Below are positions 1 through 7,507 of a stretch of 64,000 nucleotides of DNA, piece by piece. Below the pieces are notes generated by a model. That model had not been told where the DNA came from and ran no database searches. It saw only the letters and a program-made list of their open reading frames with translations. Position numbers and translations under genes: made by a program. Origin of the DNA: Pontiellaceae bacterium B1224 (GTDB taxonomy: Bacteria > Verrucomicrobiota > Kiritimatiellia > Kiritimatiellales > Pontiellaceae); assembly GCA_029432815.1 (NCBI GenBank), contig JAROBA010000023.1:1-64000 (forward strand), written 5' to 3'. Position 1 is the stretch's first letter. Every line of letters starts with the position of its first letter.

Positions 1-32
1 CGACGGAGCGTCGCCCTCCAAACTTTAACCCA

Positions 33-1430
33 TCAGAAGATACTCATGCCCGTCGTTTCGCCCCACCAGGCGGAAAACTTGCGCCACCAATTGCCGTCTT
101 TATAGGTTTCGTAATCCACCGTAAAGATCCGGTTGGGCTCATTGTTCCACCACCGATCGAAGGCTTCGCGGGCACGCACAAGGTTTGGATCGTCCAGCGG
201 TGCGGTCAGCGCCAGATTCGCCTCGCAGTTAAAATTATTCATATTGCGCCGCGTATAATTACACGATCCCAGCAGAAGCGTTCCCGTTCCATCGGACCGT
301 TCAACATACAGCATTTTCACGTGGCTCTGTTCGCCATGCGTATCCGTCCAACGTAACGGAATCCCGGCTTTCACCAACTTGGCGGCCGACTGCCGATTCG
401 GCACCCCGTTCTTCGTCCGGCCGAATGAATCCTTGCTCGGGTCCAGAATCACCCGCACATCCACGCCCCGTTTTTTGGCTTTTCCGAACGCCTTAATCAC
501 ATCCTTTTCCGACATATAAAACATGCATAAATCCACCCGATCCCCGGGCTCGGCCTGATCTAAAAGTTCCAAGACCTTCTCTCGAATCTTAATTTCCGAA
601 AGCAACTCCACGCGGTTTCCAACCATTGGAACGCCCTCCGAAACTTCCAAGGGTTGGAAGGCGTCAGAGCCGGAAAATTGCAGCACGGCCGATTCCATTT
701 CGCACGTCATCGCCATTCCCGCTCCATTCACACGCAAGGCCACATTCCAATGCGCCGAGCTGGCGCTGTGCGGATTGGCGCTGGTGAGCAGTAGCGATTT
801 ATCCGTGACGACCACCTTCCGATGGTTCGCCTTAAAATTGAGCAACTTCATGATGCTGCGCATCGAAACGCGCCCCTCGCCCATCGGATTTTTCACCATA
901 CTCCCCGGCCCAACGCCAAAGGGCTTGGCCAACAGTCTCCAGGGTTTGGAATAAATCGGGTTGCTGTCCGGCATTTTATTGAGATCGGTATAGACCACCT
1001 GAATCCCCACATTCGTCATGGCCGAAAACTGCGGCGACTCCAACGAGCCATACATCGTGTTCACCGAATCGGTAATGAAGATGATTTCAACCTCCGGATT
1101 CGTTTTGCGTTTTTCCAGCAGCTTATCCGTCAACTCCTGCGTCAGCGGCCGCATGCACGGCCCCGGCTCATAGCCGAAATCGTTCATCAGAAAAAGATCC
1201 AGCAAAATAAACTGCTCCGCCTGATCGATCATTTCATAGACCGAATCAAAAATTTCCTGATCCACATGGCGGACCCCGTTGGTATCCACCCACGTTTCAT
1301 CCACCAGAAACTCAACATCCTCCGCGCGCGTTTCCCCCGAATACGCCAGCCCCAGCTTTTCCGGGCTCGAAACGCAACCGCCAAGTAAAATGCTAATCAA
1401 TAAAACAGGGATGATTTTCCAAATGGGCAT
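33..1430 (-). CDS. Phospholipase D-like lipoprotein (cardiolipin synthase-type)
   Basis: Probable envelope lipoprotein of the PLD superfamily, which transfers or hydrolyses phosphatidyl groups. The N-terminus is a lipoprotein signal ending LLGGC with the lipidated Cys at about residue 19. Two PLD half-sites are visible: NHRKVVVTD (HxKx4D) mid-protein and SHVKMLYVE (HxKx4E) near the C-terminus, followed by GSCNYTRRN. I place the start at the ATG at 1430 because GGAG lies at a good distance before it; a TTG at 1442 is also in frame but would sit on that Shine-Dalgarno. Length (465 aa) suits the bacterial cardiolipin synthase group. The gene carries three copies of the 15-bp palindrome or close variants. 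Substrate is not determinable; a nuclease or other phosphodiesterase role is possible. Confidence 0.82.
   Translation of the reverse strand: MPIWKIIPVLLISILLGGCVSSPEKLGLAYSGETRAEDVEFLVDETWVDTNGVRHVDQEIFDSVYEMIDQAEQFILLDLFLMNDFGYEPGPCMRPLTQELTDKLLEKRKTNPEVEIIFITDSVNTMYGSLESPQFSAMTNVGIQVVYTDLNKMPDSNPIYSKPWRLLAKPFGVGPGSMVKNPMGEGRVSMRSIMKLLNFKANHRKVVVTDKSLLLTSANPHSASSAHWNVALRVNGAGMAMTCEMESAVLQFSGSDAFQPLEVSEGVPMVGNRVELLSEIKIREKVLELLDQAEPGDRVDLCMFYMSEKDVIKAFGKAKKRGVDVRVILDPSKDSFGRTKNGVPNRQSAAKLVKAGIPLRWTDTHGEQSHVKMLYVERSDGTGTLLLGSCNYTRRNMNNFNCEANLALTAPLDDPNLVRAREAFDRWWNNEPNRIFTVDYETYKDGNWWRKFSAWWGETTGMSIF
617..659. repeat. Two 15-bp palindromes (TTCCAA-N3-TTGGAA)
   Basis: Two perfect copies at 617-631 (centre CCA) and 645-659 (centre GGG), 13 bp apart inside the PLD-like gene. 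A one-mismatch copy lies at 937-951 in the same gene. Confidence 0.9.
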
Positions 1431-1463
1431 GCAATTCTCCAAAGACTGGAAACCCTAGTTATT

Positions 1464-1478
1464 TTCCAAGGCTTGGAA
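1464..1478. repeat. 15-bp palindrome
   Basis: Perfect copy with centre GGC between the PLD-like gene and the ahpC terminator. A looser half-conserved copy (TCCAAAGACTGGAA) overlaps the start region of the PLD-like gene at 1438-1451. Confidence 0.9.
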
Positions 1479-1481
1479 AAT

Positions 1482-1518
1482 AAAAAAAGGCCCCCCTCGC
1501 TGGGGGGCGAGAGGGGCC
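1482..1518 (-). terminator. Rho-independent terminator of the peroxiredoxin gene
   Basis: GC-rich hairpin with arms at 1489-1500 and 1507-1518. Read on the minus strand it is followed by seven T (1482-1488). It lies 30 bp past the peroxiredoxin stop codon. Confidence 0.85.
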
Positions 1519-1548
1519 GGGGTGGGGGTGTTAACTAACCAGGGGAAG

Positions 1549-2136
1549 TTAGATTTTTCCTACGAGGTCGAGACCCGGAGTGAGGGTGTCGGCTCCCGGT
1601 GTCCAGTTTGCAGGGCAAACCTGATCACCGTTTTCGTGTACAAATTTTGCGGCTCCGAGCTTGCGGAAGGTTTCCGCTGCACTGCGGCCGATACCGAGGT
1701 CGTGAATTTCAGCGGTCTTCAGAACGCCGTTGGGGTCGATGATAAACGTACCGCGCAGGGCCAGTCCTTCGTCGTCGATATAAACATCGAACAGCTGGCT
1801 GACTTCGCCAGTCGGATCGGCACCCATCAGATAGTTCACTTTTCCAATGGCTTCGGAAGAGTCGTGCCATGCTTTGTGAACAAAAGCGGTGTCGGTGGAA
1901 ACGGAGATGACTTCGGCGCCGGCTTCCTGGAATTTAGGGTAGAGAGCGGCCATGTCTTCGAGCTCTGTCGGGCAGACAAAGGTGAAGTCGGCCGGGTAGA
2001 ACATAAGCACAACCCATTTTCCTTTCAGATCGGAAAGGCTGATGTCTTTAATTTCATCATTCTGGAACGCCGCCATTTTAAATTCGGGCACTTCCTGTCC
2101 AACTTTTACTACTTCAAAATCGAATAGTTCTTCCAT
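1549..2136 (-). CDS. ahpC: 2-Cys peroxiredoxin, AhpC type
   Basis: Thiol peroxidase that reduces hydrogen peroxide and organic peroxides in the cytoplasm. The peroxidatic Cys55 lies in FTFVCPTE and the resolving Cys in GDQVCPANW near residue 173, so this is a typical 2-Cys enzyme; 195 aa fits AhpC (about 187). The start at 2136 is preceded by AGGAGAG with 7-nt spacing, so the longer in-frame extension upstream is not needed. No ahpF or thioredoxin reductase lies next to it, so the electron donor must be encoded elsewhere. It is monocistronic with a strong terminator at 1482-1518. Confidence 0.93.
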   Translation of the reverse strand: MEELFDFEVVKVGQEVPEFKMAAFQNDEIKDISLSDLKGKWVVLMFYPADFTFVCPTELEDMAALYPKFQEAGAEVISVSTDTAFVHKAWHDSSEAIGKVNYLMGADPTGEVSQLFDVYIDDEGLALRGTFIIDPNGVLKTAEIHDLGIGRSAAETFRKLGAAKFVHENGDQVCPANWTPGADTLTPGLDLVGKI

Positions 2137-2263
2137 TATTTCTCTCCTGGTTTCAGTTATTGTTTCCCAAACAACGGGCCAAACAGTACCATTACCGTTC
2201 CGTTTGTAAACAGGAATGTTCATACTTTTTTAATGGTTTTACAAAACCCCTGTTTTTACTGGG

Positions 2264-3079
2264 TTATACGACCTGACAAGCGGGACAAAAAGTGGTTCCG
2301 CGTTGAGCCACCACGGTTTTTTTCAGTGTTTTTTTGCAGCGTTCACACGATTTCCCAGAGCGGCCATATGCTTTGACCTCATCCCGATGCCCGCCGGACT
2401 CCCCATCCACCTGTCGATAGTTGGTTTTTCCATCCCCTAATGAGGTGCCTCCATTTTTGATTCCGACCTTCAAAACATGTTTAATGGCTTTAAAAAGGGC
2501 CGCCAGTTCGGCATCTGAAAGCGAATCCGATAAACGTTCAGGATGAACCATCGCTTCCCACAGGGCTTCATCGGCATAGATATTTCCAAGCCCGGCCACA
2601 ATCGACTGATCAAGAATCAGCGGTTTAATCATCCGATGCCGCTTTTTCATGGCGTCACTGAAATAGGCCAGCGAAAATCTGCGGGTCAAGGCGTCCGGTC
2701 CCAGTTTGAATAGAATGGTCTGCGGATCATCCACCAGCTTCCAGCGTCCAAATTTGCGGGTATCGCGATAATAGAGCGTCTGGCCCTCCGAAAGTTTCAT
2801 CACAATACGGTCGTGACTCCCCTTCACCATCGAAAAGGAACCGGCCATGCGCAGGTGAATCATCAACGTTTGTCCGGAACTGAGGGAAAAAAGCATCCAT
2901 TTCCCAACCCTGGAAATTTTCTCAATGGTCGTACCTTTTAGCGCTTTTGAAAATTGCGCCACGGAATACGGCTCAATGGTCGGGGCCCAGTTCACCTTCA
3001 CGGAGAGGATCTGCTTTCCCTCCACTCCCCTGCCCCGCAGCTGCGATGCAATCGTTTCAACCTCTGGAAGTTCGGGCAT
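2264..3079 (-). CDS. mutM: Formamidopyrimidine-DNA glycosylase
   Basis: Base-excision repair enzyme that removes 8-oxoguanine and formamidopyrimidines and nicks the strand. The start at 3079 gives the family N-terminus MPELPEVET, where Pro2 is the catalytic nucleophile and Glu3 the partner acid. The C-terminal zinc finger is intact (CERC, then CPAC about 16 residues later). Length of 271 aa is normal. It is the last gene of a leftward run and begins 10 bp after the M50-like membrane gene. Confidence 0.95.
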   Translation of the reverse strand: MPELPEVETIASQLRGRGVEGKQILSVKVNWAPTIEPYSVAQFSKALKGTTIEKISRVGKWMLFSLSSGQTLMIHLRMAGSFSMVKGSHDRIVMKLSEGQTLYYRDTRKFGRWKLVDDPQTILFKLGPDALTRRFSLAYFSDAMKKRHRMIKPLILDQSIVAGLGNIYADEALWEAMVHPERLSDSLSDAELAALFKAIKHVLKVGIKNGGTSLGDGKTNYRQVDGESGGHRDEVKAYGRSGKSCERCKKTLKKTVVAQRGTTFCPACQVV

Positions 3080-3089
3080 ATTTTTATTC

Positions 3090-4055
3090 CTAAAATGCTG
3101 TAGAACAGATTTGTTCAATTATCGGCATCGACATGAAGCATATGAGCATCAGGACATACATTGCCAACACGATGATCATTTCAGGTAAGGTAGCTGGCTC
3201 TTCCCAAGCATGATCCCAAACTTCTCGTAATAGTCCGGCAAGATGCTCCTCGTTTTCCACATCGAACAAGTTCAGGGAAAATTCCATGCGCTTGACTGTT
3301 TGTAGACGATAGCGCCCTAACCTGTAGTCCACCACACCTTCTTTTCTTAAACGAACTACCATGTCCGCCATATTATCCGCTTTCTTGGCGCCTCCAAACA
3401 TACAACCGAGGAGTGCCATGAAAAAAAGACTATAGAGTGCATGTTTATCCACATCTAATGAGCGAATGAATATTCCAAAAACAAAAAGTCCGGCGAGAAT
3501 CAGATATGCGAGTTCTATCTTGGGATGCCGCAAAAACACAAGATGATCAACCACTGCATACCCATCAAAAGGCTTGATGGGCAGCAGGTTCAGCGCAGAC
3601 ACAAAAATAACAGCATTCGCAAAATGCAGGAGAGCCGCATTATCCAAAGCTGAATTTATTACGAATAGAGCGGCCGAAAAAGCCAGACCGGCAATTGAAC
3701 CTGACAGCGCAACGAGCGCTTTACGACCGGCAGCCAGCCCCTCGGCCCCGATTGCCAGCGGGCCGAAAATTCCAATCGTATACGACGCGGTTTCACTGCG
3801 CGTCACGATCATTCCTAAGTAATGCCCGAATGCATGAACAAACAGAGCTGCTATAACCCATCCAACCACAACCTGATTATATCCAAGAAGATTCATGCAG
3901 AGAACCAACAGCACAGTCAGAAAATTGGCTCCAACCTTACTCATTTGAGACGGCGATAAAAAACCTGCATGCACCTTATCTATTACGCTGTCAGCCGAAT
4001 AGAATCTGCCGGAAATCCGCAGGCTCAATCCCATATCTTTTTCACCAACAGCCAT
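3090..4055 (-). CDS. M50 (site-2 protease)-like membrane protein lacking the catalytic Glu
   Basis: Polytopic membrane protein of about 321 aa with several hydrophobic segments. Its core resembles a site-2 protease: a transmembrane HxxxH motif at residues 74-78 and, about 80 residues later, NLLPIKPFDG (156-165), which matches the NPxDG element holding the third zinc ligand. The usual HExxH is HAFGH here, so both histidines and the aspartate are kept but the general-base glutamate is missing. I infer an inactive or non-proteolytic relative. ATG at 4055 is taken as start; an in-frame TTG at 4070 would overlap the mvaD stop. It sits between mvaD and mutM in the same orientation and is probably co-transcribed with both. 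Confidence 0.65.
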   Translation of the reverse strand: MAVGEKDMGLSLRISGRFYSADSVIDKVHAGFLSPSQMSKVGANFLTVLLVLCMNLLGYNQVVVGWVIAALFVHAFGHYLGMIVTRSETASYTIGIFGPLAIGAEGLAAGRKALVALSGSIAGLAFSAALFVINSALDNAALLHFANAVIFVSALNLLPIKPFDGYAVVDHLVFLRHPKIELAYLILAGLFVFGIFIRSLDVDKHALYSLFFMALLGCMFGGAKKADNMADMVVRLRKEGVVDYRLGRYRLQTVKRMEFSLNLFDVENEEHLAGLLREVWDHAWEEPATLPEMIIVLAMYVLMLICFMSMPIIEQICSTAF

Positions 4056-4062
4056 TTCCAAA

Positions 4063-5052
4063 TCATCCAAACGGTTGAATCACCTGAAGGCGGGGGAACG
4101 CTGCGGCAACCTGGCTTTCATTTTCTTCGAGGAACAGCAGTTTGATGTTCGGGCCGGCATCGATGGTGAGATACACCTCAAGCCCTTCGGCCCGGACGCG
4201 TTGAACCTGATGAATCATTTCAATGGATTCGGGCTGAAGATATAGGAGCGGCGGCCAGGCGGACATCATCGTGGCATGCATGGCCAGGGCATTATTTTCG
4301 GCGGCTTTTCCAAGGGTTGGAAAATCCTGCGTATGAATGGCGGTCCGGATCGTTTCGATATCGCGATTCGCCTGCGCCGGCCAGCTCTTATAGAGCTCCG
4401 AGGTTTGGACGGTGCGGTTCATGCCATCGCGTGAACCGACCGGTTTCCGAGCATTGGAAAGTTCGAGAATACCAATCCGGAATTCGTTCCAGGGTTTGGA
4501 AAACGGTTCAGCAAAGGAATCGGATCCATCGTCGCAGTTCCCGGCATGCCACTGAACGAAACCTTCGAAAATGGACCGGGAAGCGCTGCCACTGCCGAGC
4601 CGGGCCAGCATGGAGAGCATTCGCCCGCCCAGCTCCCACCCCGCCAGATCATTCAGCGCCAGCACCAGCGCGGCAAATCCAGACGCGGACGATGCCAAAC
4701 CTGCGGCCGTGGGAATATTGTTTTCGGTCCGTACCTCAAAGTGAGTTCCAACCATTGGAAACAATTTAAGGAATTCCAAGGTTCGGATAGCAAAGCCGTC
4801 GTTCAGGTCCACCGGGGTTCCATTCAAGCTCACAGAATCCGCATCGGCCAGCCGTATTTTAGTTTTGGTACCCAGATTGCCGAGGGAAATGGAAAGACTC
4901 GAGTTGATGGGAAGATTCAGTTCCGGGTCGCGTTTCCCCCAGTATTTGGAGAGTGCAATATTGGATGGAGCAAAGGCGGAACCCGAATCTTTCAGGGATA
5001 ATCCGGCACCTTCGAGTACGTTTTTCACAAATTGGGTTTGAATGTCGATCAT
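4063..5052 (-). CDS. mvaD: Diphosphomevalonate decarboxylase
   Basis: GHMP-superfamily enzyme that converts mevalonate 5-diphosphate to isopentenyl diphosphate in the mevalonate pathway. Visible signatures are NIALSKYWGKRD near the N-terminus, the phosphate-binding loop PTAAGLASSASGF (about residues 113-125) and the C-terminal TIDAGPN with the catalytic Asp. At 329 aa the length is normal. The gene contains a cluster of the 15-bp palindrome at 4308, 4445 and 4487 (variants) and 4746. No other mevalonate gene is in the window. Its first codons and leader are duplicated at 7400-7500. Confidence 0.92.
   Translation of the reverse strand: MIDIQTQFVKNVLEGAGLSLKDSGSAFAPSNIALSKYWGKRDPELNLPINSSLSISLGNLGTKTKIRLADADSVSLNGTPVDLNDGFAIRTLEFLKLFPMVGTHFEVRTENNIPTAAGLASSASGFAALVLALNDLAGWELGGRMLSMLARLGSGSASRSIFEGFVQWHAGNCDDGSDSFAEPFSKPWNEFRIGILELSNARKPVGSRDGMNRTVQTSELYKSWPAQANRDIETIRTAIHTQDFPTLGKAAENNALAMHATMMSAWPPLLYLQPESIEMIHQVQRVRAEGLEVYLTIDAGPNIKLLFLEENESQVAAAFPRLQVIQPFG
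4308..4322. repeat. 15-bp palindrome
   Basis: Perfect copy with centre GGG inside mvaD, read there as DFPTLGK. Confidence 0.9.
4445..4501. repeat. Two variant 15-bp palindromes
   Basis: TTCCGAGCATTGGAA at 4445-4459 and TTCCAGGGTTTGGAA at 4487-4501, each with one arm mismatch, inside mvaD. Confidence 0.75.
4746..4760. repeat. 15-bp palindrome
   Basis: Perfect copy with centre CCA inside mvaD (encodes LFPMVGTH). A decayed copy begins at 4775. Confidence 0.9.
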
Positions 5053-5151
5053 GAATTCCTTGCGATAATTAACTTCTAAAGGAATACATTTCTATCGCGC
5101 GGAAAGCAACGCCACTTTCATTGATCCAGCAGCGATGCCCTCGCGATACCG

Positions 5152-5748
5152 TCATCCATTGTTCGTTGGTGAGCCTGCATTCTCCACAAGGTTGTCGAGC
5201 GTTTCGCCGAGCACATAAAGCAAATCACTATGCTTCAGCGAAGTGCGGAGATATTCAACCATACCTTGCGTATTTCCATTGGTTGGCAATTGCTGCCAAA
5301 CGCGTTCATGCCAACCGGAACGGGACTCGCCCTCCTGAGGCATTGGAATGGGTGACTGAGCGGAAACCACGGCGAGTAATTGCGCAATTTTTTCGCGTAC
5401 CTCTTCAAAACGGTGGTCGATATGCTCGATTGTTTGCTGAAGCCGCTCCTGCACGTTTGCCACCCCCAGCGCTGCAGTTGCCTGCCGATTTCGCCGGGAG
5501 CTGCGCCCCGATCCAGCGGGCTGTATATACGGGTCGCAATAGCCATCAACCGAAGCAATAACTTTTCCCCGCTCGGCGGCAACAAATCCGGACAATGGGC
5601 TGCGCAATTTCCCCAGTGTTTCTTCAAGATCCTGCATCCATTGGATTACTCGGATCGGATAGTCCACGGACCGCTCTTTATAGAGGTTGCTCAGTTCTGT
5701 CAAACCCTGCAAGTGGCTTAACAGCTTTTCCCTGGTATAGGCCTGCAT
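5152..5748 (-). CDS. Unknown helical protein, third gene of the DUF2589 cassette
   Basis: I do not recognise this 198-aa protein. It is rich in predicted helix (an N-terminal helix with LQGLTELSNLYKER and a mid-protein helix with HRFEEVREKIAQLLAVV) and shows no signal peptide or membrane segment. It starts at an ATG with AAGGA upstream, 15 bp after the second cassette gene, so it is likely co-translated with it. The next gene downstream is mvaD, 100 bp away. A partner or chaperone of the two DUF2589-type proteins is one guess from position only. Confidence 0.65.
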   Translation of the reverse strand: MQAYTREKLLSHLQGLTELSNLYKERSVDYPIRVIQWMQDLEETLGKLRSPLSGFVAAERGKVIASVDGYCDPYIQPAGSGRSSRRNRQATAALGVANVQERLQQTIEHIDHRFEEVREKIAQLLAVVSAQSPIPMPQEGESRSGWHERVWQQLPTNGNTQGMVEYLRTSLKHSDLLYVLGETLDNLVENAGSPTNNG

Positions 5749-5763
5749 GATTGATTGTCCTTT

Positions 5764-6456
5764 TTATTCAGGTGTCAAACGCCGGGTAACCGAACCGTCT
5801 TCATGCGTGTCGACGGTCCATTCAAGCCCCTCTTCCCGCAGTGTTACTTTCAAGCGGGTCACATTTTCCGGCCCGGAGCGTTCTTTGACTTCATTCGTCA
5901 GCATGGTTGCCTTTAAACGTGGTGCCTGCGCCTCGCTCAACTGGGCAAGCTCAACGGCTTTCTTCTGCACGGCTGCTGTCAGTATTTTTTTTTGTGCTGC
6001 CGTGATCGGAGATCGGGTTGCGATCTCAAGAACCGGTTTGTTCAATGATTCTGCAACCATGCTGGAGACCGCCTCTTTAGAAGCGGTTCTGCCAACCCCC
6101 GCTTCGGACTGAAATTTTTCCGCTCTCACTGCCAGCTCCCGCTTGAACGCAGTGGAAACGGTGGCCGGAAGTGCTATATTTTTTTGTTTAGCCACTAATT
6201 TCAGTTCGTTGTGAAGCCCCGTTACAAACCCGGCTGGATTTGCCAGTTTCGCACGGTTTCCGCCTTCGTATTCCTCGATAACCACCGGAATATCCACGGT
6301 CATCTCCGGCACACGGATTCGAGGAACCGTAATCCCGTCCAACAAGGGATTCTCCCGATACTCTTCGGCGATGGCCGCCGTCTCTTCATCAGCCATCTGC
6401 CGGGCCCGGGCCAATCCGGCCATAACCGTTCCAAGCAATTCACCAATATCCGCCAT
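5764..6456 (-). CDS. DUF2589-companion protein
   Basis: Unknown 230-aa protein, second gene of the cassette. Its layout parallels the DUF2589 protein next to it: an N-terminal amphipathic helix (MADIGELLGTVMAGLARAR), then a proline-rich beta segment (ITVPRIRVPEMTVDIPVVIE), then a helical middle and a C-terminal beta segment with VTRLKVTLREEGLEWTV. That shared layout suggests two related subunits of one assembly, but this is inference. Good ribosome-binding site (GGGAGA) before the ATG at 6456. No signal peptide or membrane segment. Confidence 0.65.
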   Translation of the reverse strand: MADIGELLGTVMAGLARARQMADEETAAIAEEYRENPLLDGITVPRIRVPEMTVDIPVVIEEYEGGNRAKLANPAGFVTGLHNELKLVAKQKNIALPATVSTAFKRELAVRAEKFQSEAGVGRTASKEAVSSMVAESLNKPVLEIATRSPITAAQKKILTAAVQKKAVELAQLSEAQAPRLKATMLTNEVKERSGPENVTRLKVTLREEGLEWTVDTHEDGSVTRRLTPE

Positions 6457-6490
6457 AACATCTCCCGTTCATCAGTTAATAAAGTGGAAT

Positions 6491-6517
6491 CCAGACCGGT
6501 CCTTCCAACCGGTCTGG
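6491..6517 (-). terminator. Hairpin between DUF2589 and companion gene
   Basis: Perfect 9-bp arms CCAGACCGG (6491-6499) and CCGGTCTGG (6509-6517) with a 9-nt loop, located in the 77-bp gap between the first and second cassette genes. There is no T-run, so it is more likely an mRNA processing or attenuation element than a full terminator. Confidence 0.5.
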
Positions 6518-6533
6518 GGACCGATTGTGTGGA

Positions 6534-7115
6534 CTAGCTGTTTGCCGCAGGAACTTCCGTGATGCTGTTCTCGAGGATACCCAGCAAACGCTCCGTACCC
6601 GCAGGCAGCTCATCCTGCACCGCTCTCACATGCACGGCCATGGAATAGGTGCGCTCGGTTTTCGACCCCGAGGACGACGTTTTTTTATAGGAATAACTCA
6701 CCTTAAGTTTCGCTGAGAATGGTCCCCATCCCGCCTTGGCAGTCAGCGAAGAGTCCAAGGCATGCGAGCTGGCGGTCTTCGACTCCTGCACCGAATTAAT
6801 CTTTGCATTGAAGTCGATCGTGGTTTCCTCCACCCGAATAAACGGGATAGGAAGCATGGTGAGGATCGGTACCGTGAGGCTGTAAGGAGTCGGCACAAAG
6901 TTACCTGTACCGACACCATCTACTTTTTCTTCGACCGGTTTATCGTAGTTAAACGACACCATGGTTGGTTTTCCATCATCCTCATCAAATCCAACAGATT
7001 TGATGAAGTCAACTGAGGTCTGAGCAGACTGCGCTTGTGCGCGGATCACAGCGGTCAAGGGGCCGCCGATCATTGATTCAAAGTCCAAACTGGACAGTTC
7101 GTCTCCAATTGCCAT
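6534..7115 (-). CDS. DUF2589 family protein
   Basis: Matches the DUF2589 family from memory: a short N-terminal helix that includes SMIGGPLTAVIRAQAQSA, then the hallmark stretch VPILTMLPIPFIRVEETTID (about residues 82-101), a linker, and a Ser/Lys-rich beta strand (KVSYSYKKTSS) followed by MAVHVRAVQDELPAGTERL. Length is 193 aa. The biochemical function of the family is not known to me. It is the first gene of a three-gene leftward cassette with a strong Shine-Dalgarno (AGGAG) and an AT-rich upstream region (7195-7275) that may hold its promoter. Confidence 0.78.
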   Translation of the reverse strand: MAIGDELSSLDFESMIGGPLTAVIRAQAQSAQTSVDFIKSVGFDEDDGKPTMVSFNYDKPVEEKVDGVGTGNFVPTPYSLTVPILTMLPIPFIRVEETTIDFNAKINSVQESKTASSHALDSSLTAKAGWGPFSAKLKVSYSYKKTSSSGSKTERTYSMAVHVRAVQDELPAGTERLLGILENSITEVPAANS

Positions 7116-7507
7116 TTGATTCTCCTATTTAGGATTATCCACATTTCACGGGAGGTACCCCCTCCCCTAACTGAGACAAGCCTAGAGAGGTCCTTTATGA
7201 TATCAATAATTTTTAGCGACTTTTAACGAAGTTGAAACTGCAAATAATAATATTATAAAACTATATGCATTTTGACGCAGACATTGATTGCTCTGGAATG
7301 ATGCACAATGTCGCCGTGTTCAAATGACTCTATCAGGACTTGTTTTGTTCTGAAATTTTTCCCGTGAAATGCCGGAATAGGCAAAGCGAAACAGGTTTCT
7401 TAAAGAGAGTATTCGGTAGCTCCGAATACATTTTTCACAAAATGGGTTTGAATGTCGCGCATGAATTCCTTGTGATGGTCGGCTATTAACAGGAATACAG
7501 CTCTAAT
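7116..7507. other. Intergenic: AT-rich promoter region plus mvaD duplication
   Basis: 392 bp with no complete gene. The part next to the DUF2589 gene (7195-7275) is strongly AT-rich with TATAAT-like strings on the minus strand. The part from about 7360 to 7505 is a decayed copy of the mvaD start and leader. Confidence 0.7.
7400..7462 (-). pseudogene. Decayed copy of the mvaD 5' end
   Basis: Read on the minus strand from an ATG at 7462 this gives MRDIQTHFVKNV followed by FGATEYSL and a stop at 7400. The real mvaD begins MIDIQTQFVKNV, so 10 of the first 12 residues agree. DNA similarity continues into the leader (7463-7500 against 5053-5090, including ATGAATTCCTTG and GGAATACA) and more weakly upstream to about 7360. 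I infer a partial duplication that now brackets the DUF2589 cassette. Confidence 0.85.

Noticed and set aside
1522-2127. 201-codon open frame opposite the peroxiredoxin
   Set aside because: Antisense shadow of ahpC; no ribosome-binding site and no plausible protein features.
7270-7300. Promoter TTGACG / AATGAT for dacA
   Set aside because: Spacer is 19 bp and the position is more than 200 bp from the start codon, in a region of decayed sequence.
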